DNA from: Ruminococcaceae bacterium UBA3818
Lineage (GTDB): Bacteria > Bacillota > Clostridia > Oscillospirales > Ruminococcaceae
Length of the DNA: 24,363 bases
NCBI GenBank assembly: GCA_002369315.1
Contig: DFDW01000030.1
Location: 15,180-39,542 of the forward strand
Direction of reading: 5' to 3'
Part shown: piece after piece, positions 13,346 to 21,566 of the stretch
Layout of the letters: every line of letters starts with the position of its first letter
Numbering within the stretch: position 1 is the first letter of the stretch
Notes under the pieces: generated by a model
Told to the model about the DNA's origin: nothing
Seen by the model: the letters and a program-made list of their open reading frames with translations, nothing else
Database searches by the model: none
Made by a program: the position numbers and the translations under genes

Positions 13346-13908
13346 CCCTGTCTACCGTGGGGATTTGTTGCAGCGCGTTTATGAGTATCCCCATTACCGT
13401 CGTAGAGCTGCGTTCCCAGGGAATCTTGCGGCGGATGTACTGCAGTCCCTGTTCCCCCGCGAGACTGCTGGCCTGTGATACCATTTGCAGCGGTGTGATC
13501 GCGGCACTGTCCACCCTGATTTTGACCGTCGCCGCGGTAGCGGTTTTCGGTTACCGGATGCCGGGCAATGTGTTTGCGTACATCGCCGTATGGCTGCTGA
13601 CCATGATCTCCATGTTCTCCATCGGCCTCATGGTCGCCAGCCTGTGCCGGACAACAAAATCCATGAATGTGGCCACAAGCCTGCTTTATTTCCCTATGCT
13701 GCTGTTTTCCGGGGCCGCCATTCCGGCGGAGGTGTTCCCGGCCGGACTCAGGGCTGTTGCCGGGTGGATGCCCCTCGGTGTGGGAATCGATGTATTGAAA
13801 TCCGTTTCTATGGGATGCTATGATAAAATCATCGTGCCGGTGATTGTCCTGGCCACCATTGCGGTGATTTGCGGCACCGTCGCTGTCAGAACATTCAGAT
13901 GGGAGTGA
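13282..13908 (+). pseudogene. C-terminal fragment of an ABC-2 type permease
   Basis: In the frame of ATG 13357 but already open upstream, the sequence reads SGLTYLQSSYVALSTVGICC, then ITVVELRSQGILRRMYCSP, the classic ABC-2 permease (DrrB-like) loop, followed by about four membrane helices and the 'PLLLFSGAAIPAEVFP..LR..AGWMPL' pattern near the C-terminus. The N-terminal half (first TM and extracytoplasmic part) is missing. It is joined out of frame to the ATPase fragment. ATG 13357 could allow a shortened 183-residue protein, but without its ATPase partner it is probably non-functional. Confidence 0.82.
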
Positions 13909-13912
13909 GGTT

Positions 13913-14122
13913 ATGCGGATGAAGCAAGAACATAAACCCTGCGAAGGGAAGGACAGCGGCACGCTTTATAAAATTGGTATGTTTGCGGCGATCAATCATG
14001 TGACGGTAAAGACGCTGCGCTTTTTATCTGTTATCCAGCAGCACGCCCAGGGTGCAGAGATCTATCGGAACTGCCGGACGGCTGTGGGCAAAACCTTGGA
14101 AAAAGATCGCATTTGCCTTTGA
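13913..14122 (+). pseudogene. Truncated MerR-family regulator
   Basis: The ORF starts four bases after the permease stop, with GGGAGTGAGG upstream. Residues ~18-37 (LYKIGMFAAINHVTVKTLRF) are the first helix-turn-helix segment of MerR/BmrR-type regulators, which normally continues with YDEIGLL. Here the match ends right after LRF and the last ~32 residues do not resemble a MerR protein. It lacks the wing, dimer helix and ligand domain. MerR genes often regulate neighbouring ABC drug exporters, so this was probably the regulator of the broken ABC genes. It ends shortly before the tRNA-Lys terminator. Confidence 0.7.
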
Positions 14123-14170
14123 ATCCTGCTGGTCGGGAAAATAAAAGACCGGCAAGAGCGAAAACCAACA

Positions 14171-14201
14171 AAAAAGCCACGACAATCTGTCGTGGCTTTT
14201 T
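14171..14201 (-). terminator. Terminator of tRNA-Lys
   Basis: A 13-bp perfect stem with a 5-base loop (AAAAAGCCACGAC / GTCGTGGCTTTTT) lies three bases past the tRNA 3' end in the minus direction, followed by a T run on that strand. It could also stop plus-strand readthrough. Confidence 0.9.
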
Positions 14202-14203
14202 GT

Positions 14204-14279
14204 TGGTGAACCACCGGGGATTCGAACCCCGGACCCTTTGATTAAAAGTCAAATGCTCTGCCAACTGAGCTAGTGGTTC
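14204..14279 (-). tRNA. tRNA-Lys (anticodon UUU)
   Basis: A full 76-base cloverleaf on the minus strand. Acceptor stem GAACCAC pairs with GTGGTTC; the D arm is GCTC-AGTTGGCA-GAGC; the anticodon arm is TTTGA-CTTTTAA-TCAAA with anticodon TTT at 14246-14244; the T arm is CGGGG-TTCGAAT-CCCCG; the discriminator base is A, and CCA is encoded. A consensus promoter and a strong terminator flank it, so it is a single-gene transcript. Confidence 0.97.
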
Positions 14280-14302
14280 ATATTTTTTTTTAGCGCTTGT
14301 TT

Positions 14303-14331
14303 ATTATAACAGGATTAGGTTTCCATGTCAA
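14303..14331 (-). promoter_or_regulatory. Consensus promoter of tRNA-Lys
   Basis: On the minus strand TTGACA (14331-14326), 17-base spacer, TATAAT (14308-14303): a perfect sigma-A consensus, about 24 bases before the tRNA 5' end. The stretch 14332-14460 is AT-rich and shows no gene. Confidence 0.93.
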
Positions 14332-14460
14332 CATAAAAATATCCTTTTCTTCCGTAATTTTTTTAAAAAAAGCTTTTTTTACAAAAAACCACAGAATCTA
14401 TTTCGGAAAAAATCACATCTTTTGCAAAAACAGAGTCTTTTCGCGGGGAGTTTGTCAGAG

Positions 14461-15147
14461 TTAACGCAAAATTTCCAGCAATTGACGCAATCGGCGAATC
14501 TCATATGTACAGGAAATCGAAGCCGGTTTCTCTGCAGCCTGAGGGTTGTACCAGCAGCAATCCAGCCCGGCTTGGTTGGCGCCTAATATGTCAGAGGACA
14601 GGGAATCGCCGATCACCAGGGCCCGGTCAGGCGCGAAACCGGGGATGGCAGCGGCCACCGCGTCGAAATAGGCTTTTTGCGGCTTTTGGACCCCCATGTC
14701 TTCGGAGATGAAAAGATTTTGAAACAGAGGCGTCAGCGGGCAGACCGAAAAACGCCCGTGCTGTGTCAGGCTGGCGCCGTTGGTTATAATATACAATTTG
14801 TATTTTTTAAAAAGAACATTACAGACATCCGCGGCGTCTTCCAGCAAATCGGCATGACAGCTTAACTGCTGCATATAATAATGGTTCATTTGCGCCGGGT
14901 CATCCTGCCGGCCGAGCTGTTCACACAGCTGCTCAAATCGGCGGTGCAAAAGATAGGGGCGGTCGATTTCCCCGCAGTTGAATTGCTCCCATAGGGCAGC
15001 GTTGATTTGATGGTACAGGTGAACCGTCTTTGCGTCAGCGGGAATTTTGTAATGCCGAAGCGTGTCCCGCAGCGCTTTTTCCTCGCAGCGGTCAAAATCC
15101 AGTAATGTCCCATCTGCATCGAACAGCAGAAATTCGTAGCGTTTCAA
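14461..15147 (-). CDS. HAD-superfamily hydrolase, YjjG-like (noncanonical pyrimidine nucleotidase type)
   Basis: A 228-residue protein with the HAD motifs in order. Motif I is FDADGT with nucleophile D10 and acid/base D12. A helical cap domain follows (about residues 17-110). Motif II is IITNGAS, motif III is the Lys in VQKPQKAYF, and motif IV is VIGDSLSSDILGA. The DADGTLLDFDRCE start is typical of the YjjG subfamily, which dephosphorylates nucleotides. The TTG at 15147 is nine bases after GGAGG and gives MKRYEFLLFDADG, as in homologues; a GTG at 15153 is only three bases from that site. It is divergent from the his operon. A histidinol-phosphatase role is conceivable from position but not shown by motifs. 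Confidence 0.87.
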   Translation of the reverse strand: MKRYEFLLFDADGTLLDFDRCEEKALRDTLRHYKIPADAKTVHLYHQINAALWEQFNCGEIDRPYLLHRRFEQLCEQLGRQDDPAQMNHYYMQQLSCHADLLEDAADVCNVLFKKYKLYIITNGASLTQHGRFSVCPLTPLFQNLFISEDMGVQKPQKAYFDAVAAAIPGFAPDRALVIGDSLSSDILGANQAGLDCCWYNPQAAEKPASISCTYEIRRLRQLLEILR

Positions 15148-15167
15148 AAGCACCAGCCTCCGTTTCG

Positions 15168-15196
15168 ATTATCCCATCCGGCACTGGATTTGTCAA
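15168..15196 (-). promoter_or_regulatory. Promoter of the HAD hydrolase gene
   Basis: On the minus strand TTGACA (15196-15191), 17-base spacer, GATAAT (15173-15168), giving a leader of only about 14 bases with GGAGG at its centre. It is divergent from the his promoter about 70 bases away. Confidence 0.85.
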
Positions 15197-15263
15197 CGGC
15201 GGCTCCCGGCAATCTTTCTAAAAAGCTGGTGTGGAACAGGAAAAATATTTCTGTTTGATCCAG

Positions 15264-15292
15264 TTGACAGTGGTATTTTATCATGCTATCAT
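15264..15292 (+). promoter_or_regulatory. Promoter of the histidine operon
   Basis: TTGACA (15264-15269), 17-base spacer, TATCAT (15287-15292). The transcription start should be near 15299, only about 26 bases before hisZ, which leaves no room for a T-box or attenuator leader. Confidence 0.88.
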
Positions 15293-15299
15293 AGTAGCA
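15284..15299. promoter_or_regulatory. Palindromic operator candidate over the his -10
   Basis: TGCTA-TCATAG-TAGCA is an inverted repeat covering the -10 box and likely start site, with an inner CTAT-C-ATAG. A repressor bound here would block the promoter. A TrpR-like histidine repressor (YerC/HisR type) is a candidate by analogy; no such gene is in the window. Confidence 0.5.
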
Positions 15300-15324
15300 C
15301 ACTAAATCGAAAGAGGAATTTATC

Positions 15325-16533
15325 TTGAATATTTATGATAAGATTACGCCGGAGGGAACACAGGATGTATTGTTTCAGGACTGCATTGTCCGGCAGGAGG
15401 TCCGGAACGCGATTCTGAGCCTGTTATACCGCCGGGGGTTCCGCCCGGTTATGACGCCGGCCATGGAATTTTACGATCTGTTTGGCGCGAACCGCTATTT
15501 CGCCCAGGAGAGCATGTATAAACTGGTCGACGCGCAGGGACGGATTCTGGTGCTGCGGCCTGATTCCACCATCCCCATCGCCAGGCTGACCGCGACCAAG
15601 CTGCAGAACGAAACCGACCCGGTACGTCTTTGCTATTGCCAGCCGGCATACCGGGCGAACCCTTCCCTGCGGGGCAGAATGGATGAGGTGTTTCAATGCG
15701 GCGCGGAATTGATAGGCGCCGCCGGCGCAAAAGCCGATCTGGAGATGCTGCGGACGGCGGAAGATTGTTTACAAGCATGCGGCGCCCAGCCGTTTACGCT
15801 GGAAATCGGCCATATCGGGTTGTTTAAAGCGCTGATGGACGAATTGGATGCGCCGGGGGCGCAAAAAGAAGAAATGCGGCAGCTGATCGAGGCGAAGAAT
15901 TACGCTGCGTTGGGAGACCTTTTGGATGCGCTACCGGCTTCGCCCGCTGCCGATCTGCTCAGGAAACTGCCGCGGTTGTTCGGCGGAGCGGAGGTTTTTT
16001 CCCAGGCGGAGAGGCTTTCCCCAAGCCCCGCATTCCAGGCAGCGCTGGCAGAACTGGAGCGGCTGTACCTCCATTTGACCCAGGGAGATACAAAGGCGCA
16101 GGTCCTGGTGGATCTGGGACTGGTCAATCAGGCGGAGTATTACACGGGAGTGGTGTTTCGGGGATATTTGCCTGGAGTTGGCCAGCCGGTGCTGTCCGGC
16201 GGACGGTACGACCGGCTGCTGGACGATTTTGGGCTGCGCAAACCGGCTATCGGCTTTGCAATCCACCTGGATGCCGTTGCCGGATATCTGCAGCAGACCA
16301 GTCCGCGCGCGCCTCTGACCCCAGAGGTACTGGTTTATTGGGAGCCGCAGCAAAGTGTTCAGGGATTTGCCCTGCTGCGTCGGCTGTGCGAGGAGGGAAC
16401 GGTCTGCGAAAGCAGCTTGGCCGATTCCCGGGAGGAAGCAGCCGCTTATGCAAAAGCCAAAGGGATTCCGTGGCTGTATGTGGCCGGGAGCGAATGGGAA
16501 AAGATCGAGATTGGAAAGGAAGCGGAAGAATGA
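15325..16533 (+). CDS. hisZ: ATP phosphoribosyltransferase regulatory subunit
   Basis: A 402-residue HisRS-like paralogue. The core keeps class II aminoacyl-tRNA synthetase features: PEGTQDVL near the start, the motif-2-like LRPDSTIPIARLTATKL, and SGGRYDRLLDDFG near residue 290. It is the allosteric partner that short-form HisG needs for activity and histidine feedback. The immediately following gene is a short-form HisG, which supports HisZ over a true HisRS. The start is TTG 15325 with AGAGG eight bases upstream; no in-frame ATG lies nearby. The stop overlaps hisG (ATGA). Confidence 0.94.
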   Translation: MNIYDKITPEGTQDVLFQDCIVRQEVRNAILSLLYRRGFRPVMTPAMEFYDLFGANRYFAQESMYKLVDAQGRILVLRPDSTIPIARLTATKLQNETDPVRLCYCQPAYRANPSLRGRMDEVFQCGAELIGAAGAKADLEMLRTAEDCLQACGAQPFTLEIGHIGLFKALMDELDAPGAQKEEMRQLIEAKNYAALGDLLDALPASPAADLLRKLPRLFGGAEVFSQAERLSPSPAFQAALAELERLYLHLTQGDTKAQVLVDLGLVNQAEYYTGVVFRGYLPGVGQPVLSGGRYDRLLDDFGLRKPAIGFAIHLDAVAGYLQQTSPRAPLTPEVLVYWEPQQSVQGFALLRRLCEEGTVCESSLADSREEAAAYAKAKGIPWLYVAGSEWEKIEIGKEAEE

Positions 16534-17171
16534 ACAAGCCCTTGCGGATCGCCTTGACCAAAGGGCGGCTGGAAAAGGAAACGGTTGCGCTGATGGAGCG
16601 CGCGGGCCTGGATTGCCGGAGCCTGCACGACAAAGGCCGGCGGCTGATCCTTCCCCTGCCGGAGATTCACGCGGAAGCGGTACTGGCCAAAGCGGCGGAC
16701 GTGATCACCTATGTGGAGAGCGGCGTCTGCGATATAGGCGTCGTAGGAAAGGACACGATTCTGGAAAACGCCAGCAGCCTGTATGAGCTTTTGGACCTGG
16801 GCTTTGGGCGGTGCCGGTTTGCTTTGGCCGTCAAGCGGGGCGAGGATTTTTTTGCGGGCTACGGCCATAAAACCATCGCTACCAAGTATCCGAAAATTGC
16901 CCGCAGCTATTTTGAAAAGCAATCGATGGATGTGTCGGTCGTCAAAATAGAGGGATCGGTGGAACTGGCGCCCCTGTTGGGATTGGCGGACGGCATCGTG
17001 GACATTGTGGAGACCGGCGAGACCTTGCGGGAAAACGGCCTGGAGGTCTCCCGCTGGATCTGCGATATTTCCGCCCGGCTGGTGGTGAATATCGCCAGCT
17101 TAAAACTGCGCAAAGAAGAAATCGAGTCGCTGGTTGCCCGATTGGAGCAGGGGCTGAACCGGACGGAATAA
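16530..17171 (+). CDS. hisG: ATP phosphoribosyltransferase, short form
   Basis: A 213-residue protein catalysing the first step, ATP plus PRPP to phosphoribosyl-ATP. Visible motifs are IALTKGRLEKETVALM at the N-terminus, VGKDTI, GFGRCRFALA, ATKYPKIARSYF and the PRPP-binding segment EGSVELAPLLGLADGIVDIVETG (written in two parts: EGSVELAPLLGLAD, then GIVDIVETGETLRENGL). It lacks the C-terminal regulatory (ACT-like) domain of long HisG, which explains the hisZ gene just upstream. The start ATG overlaps the hisZ stop, and an upstream extension of the frame lies inside hisZ. Confidence 0.96.
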   Translation: MNKPLRIALTKGRLEKETVALMERAGLDCRSLHDKGRRLILPLPEIHAEAVLAKAADVITYVESGVCDIGVVGKDTILENASSLYELLDLGFGRCRFALAVKRGEDFFAGYGHKTIATKYPKIARSYFEKQSMDVSVVKIEGSVELAPLLGLADGIVDIVETGETLRENGLEVSRWICDISARLVVNIASLKLRKEEIESLVARLEQGLNRTE

Positions 17172-17185
17172 AGGAGGAAATGAGC

Positions 17186-18469
17186 ATGCTTTCTATCATA
17201 AGGGCAGACGGTACCGCTGAACAGCAGGCGCTGACGCAACTTCGCTCCCGCAGCGGCGAGGTGGACCGGGAAGTAACTGCTGTTGTCACGAAAATCATTG
17301 CAGATGTACGGCAGGACAAAGACGAGGCGTTGAAGCGGTATGCGCAGAAGTTTGACAGCGCCGCTCCTCAAAAATTGGAAGTATCTCGGGAGGAAATCCA
17401 AAAGGCGCTTCTCGCCGCCGATGACGATTTTGTCCGCGCGCTGCGCCGGGCAAAAGAGAACATCGCCGCTTTCCATGAGCGGCAAAAGCAGCAAAGCTTT
17501 TTGGATGCCCAGCCCAACGGCGTGATTTTGGGTCAGCGGGTCCGGGGGCTACACCGGGTGGGCCTTTATGTCCCCGGTGGTACGGCGGCTTACCCTTCTT
17601 CGGTTCTGATGAACGCGGTGCCTGCCAAAATCGCCGGCGTAGGGGAACTGATCATGGTGACGCCGCCGGGTAAAAACGGTGAAGCCAACCCGGATATCCT
17701 GGCCGCCGCGGCGATTGCGGGGGTGGACCGGGTCTTTTTGACCGGTGGGGCCCAGGCGATTGCGGCGTTGGCTTATGGGACCGAGAGCATCCCCAAAGTG
17801 GATAAAATCGTAGGACCGGGAAATATCTATGTGGCCACCGCCAAGAAGCTTTTGTATGGCCAGGTGGATATCGATATGATCGCCGGACCCAGCGAGATTT
17901 TGGTAGTCGCGGATGAGACGGCGGATCCGTCTTATCTGGCGGCGGACCTGATGAGCCAGGCGGAACACGACCGGCTGGCGTCGGCCATTCTGCTTTGCAC
18001 CGATGAAGACGTGGCCCGCAGAACGATTGAGGAAATTGAGCGTCAGGCACAGTCTCTTTCCCGGCGGGATATTATTTTGGAATCGCTGGAGAATTTTGGA
18101 GCGGTCATCGTCTGCCGGGACTTTGAGCAGATGGTATCACTCGCCAATGAGATTGCCCCGGAACATCTGGAGGTCATGACCCAAAAGCCGCTGGAGTCCG
18201 TCGGGCGTTTTGACAACGCGGGATCGGTATTTTTAGGTCGGTTTTCCCCGGAGCCTTTGGGCGATTATTTCGCAGGTCCCAATCATGTGCTGCCGACCAG
18301 CGGTACAGCCCGTTTTTTCTCTCCGTTGTCGGTAGACAGTTTTGTCAAGCGCTCCAGTTTTATTTACTACACCGAAGACGCTTTGCGTGACGCTGCGAAA
18401 GATATTGTGACCATCGCGGAAAAAGAGGGATTGACTGCCCACGCCAACGCGATTACAGTGAGGTTTTGA
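17186..18469 (+). CDS. hisD: Histidinol dehydrogenase
   Basis: A 427-residue enzyme for the last two steps, histidinol to histidine with 2 NAD+. It shows GLYVPGGTAAYPSSVLMN, GGAQAIAALAYGT, GPGNIYVATAKK, IAGPSEILVVAD, the zinc-ligand region DLMSQAEHD, PEHLEVM (catalytic Glu-His), and AGPNHVLPTSGTARF near the C-terminus, with a final His in AHANAITVRF. Length is normal. AGGAGG is eight bases before ATG 17186; the in-frame ATG at 17180 is only two bases from that site and is less likely. It ends at TGA 18467-18469, two bases before the hisC start. Confidence 0.97.
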   Translation: MLSIIRADGTAEQQALTQLRSRSGEVDREVTAVVTKIIADVRQDKDEALKRYAQKFDSAAPQKLEVSREEIQKALLAADDDFVRALRRAKENIAAFHERQKQQSFLDAQPNGVILGQRVRGLHRVGLYVPGGTAAYPSSVLMNAVPAKIAGVGELIMVTPPGKNGEANPDILAAAAIAGVDRVFLTGGAQAIAALAYGTESIPKVDKIVGPGNIYVATAKKLLYGQVDIDMIAGPSEILVVADETADPSYLAADLMSQAEHDRLASAILLCTDEDVARRTIEEIERQAQSLSRRDIILESLENFGAVIVCRDFEQMVSLANEIAPEHLEVMTQKPLESVGRFDNAGSVFLGRFSPEPLGDYFAGPNHVLPTSGTARFFSPLSVDSFVKRSSFIYYTEDALRDAAKDIVTIAEKEGLTAHANAITVRF

Positions 18470-18471
18470 CC

Positions 18472-19569
18472 ATGGCTTATACTTTATGCGAAAAAGTACG
18501 AGATCTGACCCCGTATCAGCCGGTGGAAGGGGTGTTCCCCATCCGGCTGGACGCAAATGAGAGCTGCTTTGACCTGAATCGCGCGGACAGCTTTTTGCCA
18601 GAAGCTAAGCCTCTGCGGGAGCGGGCGATGCAGCGAGTGCAGGAAAATCTTGCCGCGGCAGCCTATAACCGGTATCCGGACCCGTTCTGTACCGGGGTGC
18701 GGCAGGCGTTCGCCGTGCGGTTTGGCGTATCGCCAAAGCAGGTGACGGCGGGAAACGGGTCGGACGAGCTGATCTCGCTGATTTGCGGGTGCCTGTTGGA
18801 AAAAGGCGACCGGCTGGTTACGGCGGAACCGGATTTTTCCATGTACCGGTTTTACGGTTCCCTTTACGAACTGGAAAACCGGCCCTGGCAAAAGCCGGAG
18901 GATCTTGTCATCGACCCCGCCGCACTGGCGGCATACGCCAAATCGCAAAACGCCGGCGCGCTGATTTTTTCCAACCCCTGCAACCCCACTTCCCTTACCC
19001 TGCCGAAAAAGCAGGTGCAGGCATTGATCGAGGCGCTTCCCGATACCCTTGTGATAGTGGACGAGGCCTATATGGAATTTTCCCGCGACGAGTCGGTGTT
19101 GGGACTTGTGGGACAGTATGACAATCTGATCGTGTTGAAGACCTGTTCCAAGGCGCTGGGCCTGGCGGGGATCCGCTTGGGATTCGCGGTGGCGGGAGAG
19201 ACCATTACCCGGGCGCTGCAAGCGGTCAAATCACCGTATAACGTCAACAGCCTGACCCAGGCGGTGGGAAAAGCGGTGCTGGAGAGCGGCGATTTGTGCG
19301 ATTTCTGCACGAAAGCGCTGATTGCTTCCCGTGATTCCCTGTACAAAGATCTGGAGCAGTTCCTGTCGGGAAAAAAGCAGATTGAAAAAATCTGGCCCAG
19401 CCAGACCAACTTTATTTTTGTGAAAACCCCTCAGGCGGACGAAATTGACCGTTCCCTGAGAGAAGAAGGGATCGCCATCCGAAAAATGGACGGCTATCTG
19501 CGGCTGACTGCTGGACTCGAATCGGAAAATCAGGCGCTGCTGCAGGCGCTTCGAAAGGCGGTGCGATAA
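18472..19569 (+). CDS. hisC: Histidinol-phosphate aminotransferase
   Basis: A 365-residue PLP-dependent fold-type I aminotransferase that converts imidazole acetol-phosphate to histidinol-phosphate. It shows RLDANES near the N-terminus, YPDPFC, TAGNGSDEL (cofactor phosphate side), SNPCNPTS, VDEAYMEF, and the Schiff-base Lys K227 in KTCSKALGLAGIRLGF. Length is normal for HisC. The ATG at 18472 has GTGAGG eight bases upstream; an in-frame TTG at 18466 is less likely. Its stop is three bases from hisB. Confidence 0.95.
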   Translation: MAYTLCEKVRDLTPYQPVEGVFPIRLDANESCFDLNRADSFLPEAKPLRERAMQRVQENLAAAAYNRYPDPFCTGVRQAFAVRFGVSPKQVTAGNGSDELISLICGCLLEKGDRLVTAEPDFSMYRFYGSLYELENRPWQKPEDLVIDPAALAAYAKSQNAGALIFSNPCNPTSLTLPKKQVQALIEALPDTLVIVDEAYMEFSRDESVLGLVGQYDNLIVLKTCSKALGLAGIRLGFAVAGETITRALQAVKSPYNVNSLTQAVGKAVLESGDLCDFCTKALIASRDSLYKDLEQFLSGKKQIEKIWPSQTNFIFVKTPQADEIDRSLREEGIAIRKMDGYLRLTAGLESENQALLQALRKAVR

Positions 19570-19572
19570 ACG

Positions 19573-20154
19573 ATGAGACAAGCGGAAATCTCCCGGACGA
19601 CGAAAGAAACCGACATTTTGGTCCGATTGGATCTGGACGGCGGCAAAACCGCGGAAATTGATACCGGCATCGGATTTTTTGACCATATGCTCACCGCGCT
19701 GGCGGTCCATTCCGGCATGGATTTGACCGTCCGGGCAAAGGGAGACCTGGAGGTGGACTGCCATCACACGGTGGAGGATGTAGGCATCGTGTTGGGAAAA
19801 GCGCTTGCCCAGGCGTTGGGTGATAAAGGCGGTATTGCCCGGTACGGCAGCGCCCACATCCCGATGGATGAGGCGCTGGCTTTTTCGGTACTGGATATCA
19901 GCGGGCGGCCGTATCTGGTGTTTTCGGCCCCGCTAAAAAACGAGCGGGTAGGAGCGTTTGACACCTGTATGACCGAGGAGTTTTTCCGGGCCCTGTGTAT
20001 GAACGCGGGCATCACTCTGCACCTTCAGGTGCTTTACGGAGCCAATGACCATCATATGATCGAGGCGGCGTTCAAGGCGTTCGCCCACAGTTTGCGCCAG
20101 GCGGCAGCGCCGATGGAAAAAGGAAAAATTTTATCCTCCAAAGGGATTTTATAA
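19573..20154 (+). CDS. hisB: Imidazoleglycerol-phosphate dehydratase
   Basis: A 193-residue single-domain IGPD. The manganese-binding repeats are present: IGFFDHMLTALAVHSG, DCHHTVEDVGIVLGKAL, and the second-half copy NDHHMIEAAFKAFAHSL. It makes imidazole acetol-phosphate. It is not fused to the histidinol-phosphatase domain found in enterobacterial HisB, so that activity must come from another protein. The start follows hisC by three bases without a strong ribosome site, which suggests coupling. Confidence 0.97.
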   Translation: MRQAEISRTTKETDILVRLDLDGGKTAEIDTGIGFFDHMLTALAVHSGMDLTVRAKGDLEVDCHHTVEDVGIVLGKALAQALGDKGGIARYGSAHIPMDEALAFSVLDISGRPYLVFSAPLKNERVGAFDTCMTEEFFRALCMNAGITLHLQVLYGANDHHMIEAAFKAFAHSLRQAAAPMEKGKILSSKGIL

Positions 20155-20166
20155 AGGAGAAAAAGT

Positions 20167-20799
20167 ATGATCGCGGTTGTGGATTACGGGGCGGGCAACC
20201 TGTTCAGCGTTGCCAACGCGCTGGAGCATTTGGCGATTCCCTATCAGATTACTCAGGATCCGGGAGCGCTTGCCGCATCAGACGGTATTTTGCTGCCGGG
20301 CGTAGGGGCTTTTCCCGATGCGATGGAAATGCTGCAAAAACGCCAGCTTGTTGAGATTTTGCGGAAAATGGCAAAAGAAAAGCCGTTTTTGGGCGTTTGC
20401 CTGGGGATGCAGGTGCTGTTTTCCCAGGGAGAAGAATTTCGCCTGACCGACGGGTTGGACCTTTTGCCCGGAAGGGTGGAAAAACTGAAGGCGCCGGGGC
20501 TTAAAATCCCCCATATGGGCTGGAACCGGCTGGAATTGGCGCGGGATGATTGTCTGCTGACCCGGGGCCTGCCGCAGGACGCGTATGTTTATTTTGTTCA
20601 TTCTTACGCCGCAGTTCCCAGGCAGGAGAACCTGGTTGCATGGGCGGAATACGGCGGGCAGGTCCCCGCGCTGGTCTGGGATGGGGCTTGTTGCTACGGC
20701 GCCCAGTTCCACCCGGAAAAAAGCGGGGAAACCGGGCTGATGATCTTACGAAATTTTGCAGATCTTTGCCAGGATGCGGCACGGCGCAAAAAGGAATAA
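20167..20799 (+). CDS. hisH: Imidazole glycerol phosphate synthase, glutaminase subunit
   Basis: A 210-residue class I glutamine amidotransferase. The triad is visible: nucleophile C78 in FLGVCLGMQ, and H182 and E184 in QFHPEKSGETG; the oxyanion strand is LPGVGAFPDAM. It makes ammonia that is channelled to HisF, encoded two genes downstream. AAGGAG precedes the ATG by a short spacer. Confidence 0.97.
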   Translation: MIAVVDYGAGNLFSVANALEHLAIPYQITQDPGALAASDGILLPGVGAFPDAMEMLQKRQLVEILRKMAKEKPFLGVCLGMQVLFSQGEEFRLTDGLDLLPGRVEKLKAPGLKIPHMGWNRLELARDDCLLTRGLPQDAYVYFVHSYAAVPRQENLVAWAEYGGQVPALVWDGACCYGAQFHPEKSGETGLMILRNFADLCQDAARRKKE

Positions 20800-20812
20800 G
20801 GGGGATTTTATC

Positions 20813-21550
20813 ATGATACTGCTTCCCGCTATCGATTTGTTGGGCGGACAGTGCGTCCGCCTGCAGCGAGGCGATTTCGGCACCGCTCATCAGGTGGCAA
20901 AAGATCCGCTGGAAACCGCACGCGGTTTTCAAAAGGACGGCGCGGCCTGGATCCATCTGGTGGATCTGGACGGGGCAAAGGTCGGCGGTACGCCGAACCG
21001 GGAGACGATTTTGCGTATTGCCCGGGAAACTTCCCTGCGGGTTGAAGCCGGCGGCGGAATCCGGGATATGGATACCATTGCGTTTTATTTGGAAAACGGC
21101 GTATCCCGGGTGATATTGGGATCGGCGGCCTTGGAAAACCCACAGCTTGTTCAGGACGCAGTGAAAAACTATGGGGATCGCGTGGCTGTGGGAATCGACG
21201 CGAAAAACGGCAAGGTTTCCGCCCGCGGCTGGCTGGCTGATTCGGATATGGACTATTTAGATCTTGCCGTCCGTATGGAGGCAGCAGGGGTATCCTGGAT
21301 GATTTTCACTGATATTGCCAAAGACGGGATGCTGGAGGGGCCGAATCTTTCACAGCTTTCCCGGCTGCGGGAACGCGTTTCCTGCGGGATCGTGGCCAGC
21401 GGCGGAATTTGCTCGCTGGAGGATTTGAAGGCATTGAAGGCCATCCATGTGGAGGCGTCCATTTTAGGCAAGGCTCTGTACACCGGCGCGGTCGACCTGG
21501 CGGAAGCCATCCGCTGGGCAGGACCGCAGGATGGCGGCTCAAACAACTGA
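20813..21550 (+). CDS. hisA: ProFAR isomerase (HisA)
   Basis: A 245-residue (beta-alpha)8 barrel that isomerises the aminoaldose ProFAR to PRFAR. It has the N-terminal catalytic Asp in LLPAIDLLGGQCVRLQRGDF, the phosphate-binding GGGIRDMDT, GIDAKNGKV, the second catalytic Asp in FTDIAKDGMLEGPN, and SGGICSLEDL. AAGGGGG lies upstream of ATG 20813; the frame runs further upstream into hisH, but without a site. Normal length. Homologous to the HisF gene that follows. Confidence 0.97.
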   Translation: MILLPAIDLLGGQCVRLQRGDFGTAHQVAKDPLETARGFQKDGAAWIHLVDLDGAKVGGTPNRETILRIARETSLRVEAGGGIRDMDTIAFYLENGVSRVILGSAALENPQLVQDAVKNYGDRVAVGIDAKNGKVSARGWLADSDMDYLDLAVRMEAAGVSWMIFTDIAKDGMLEGPNLSQLSRLRERVSCGIVASGGICSLEDLKALKAIHVEASILGKALYTGAVDLAEAIRWAGPQDGGSNN

Positions 21551-21566
21551 ACGGAGGATACGGCAG

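Noticed and set aside
14031..14264. Minus-strand ORF running through tRNA-Lys
   Set aside because: It starts inside the tRNA gene and crosses its terminator, so it cannot be a normal gene.
15197..15324. T-box or attenuator before the his operon
   Set aside because: The consensus promoter leaves a leader of about 26 bases, and no T-box sequence is seen.
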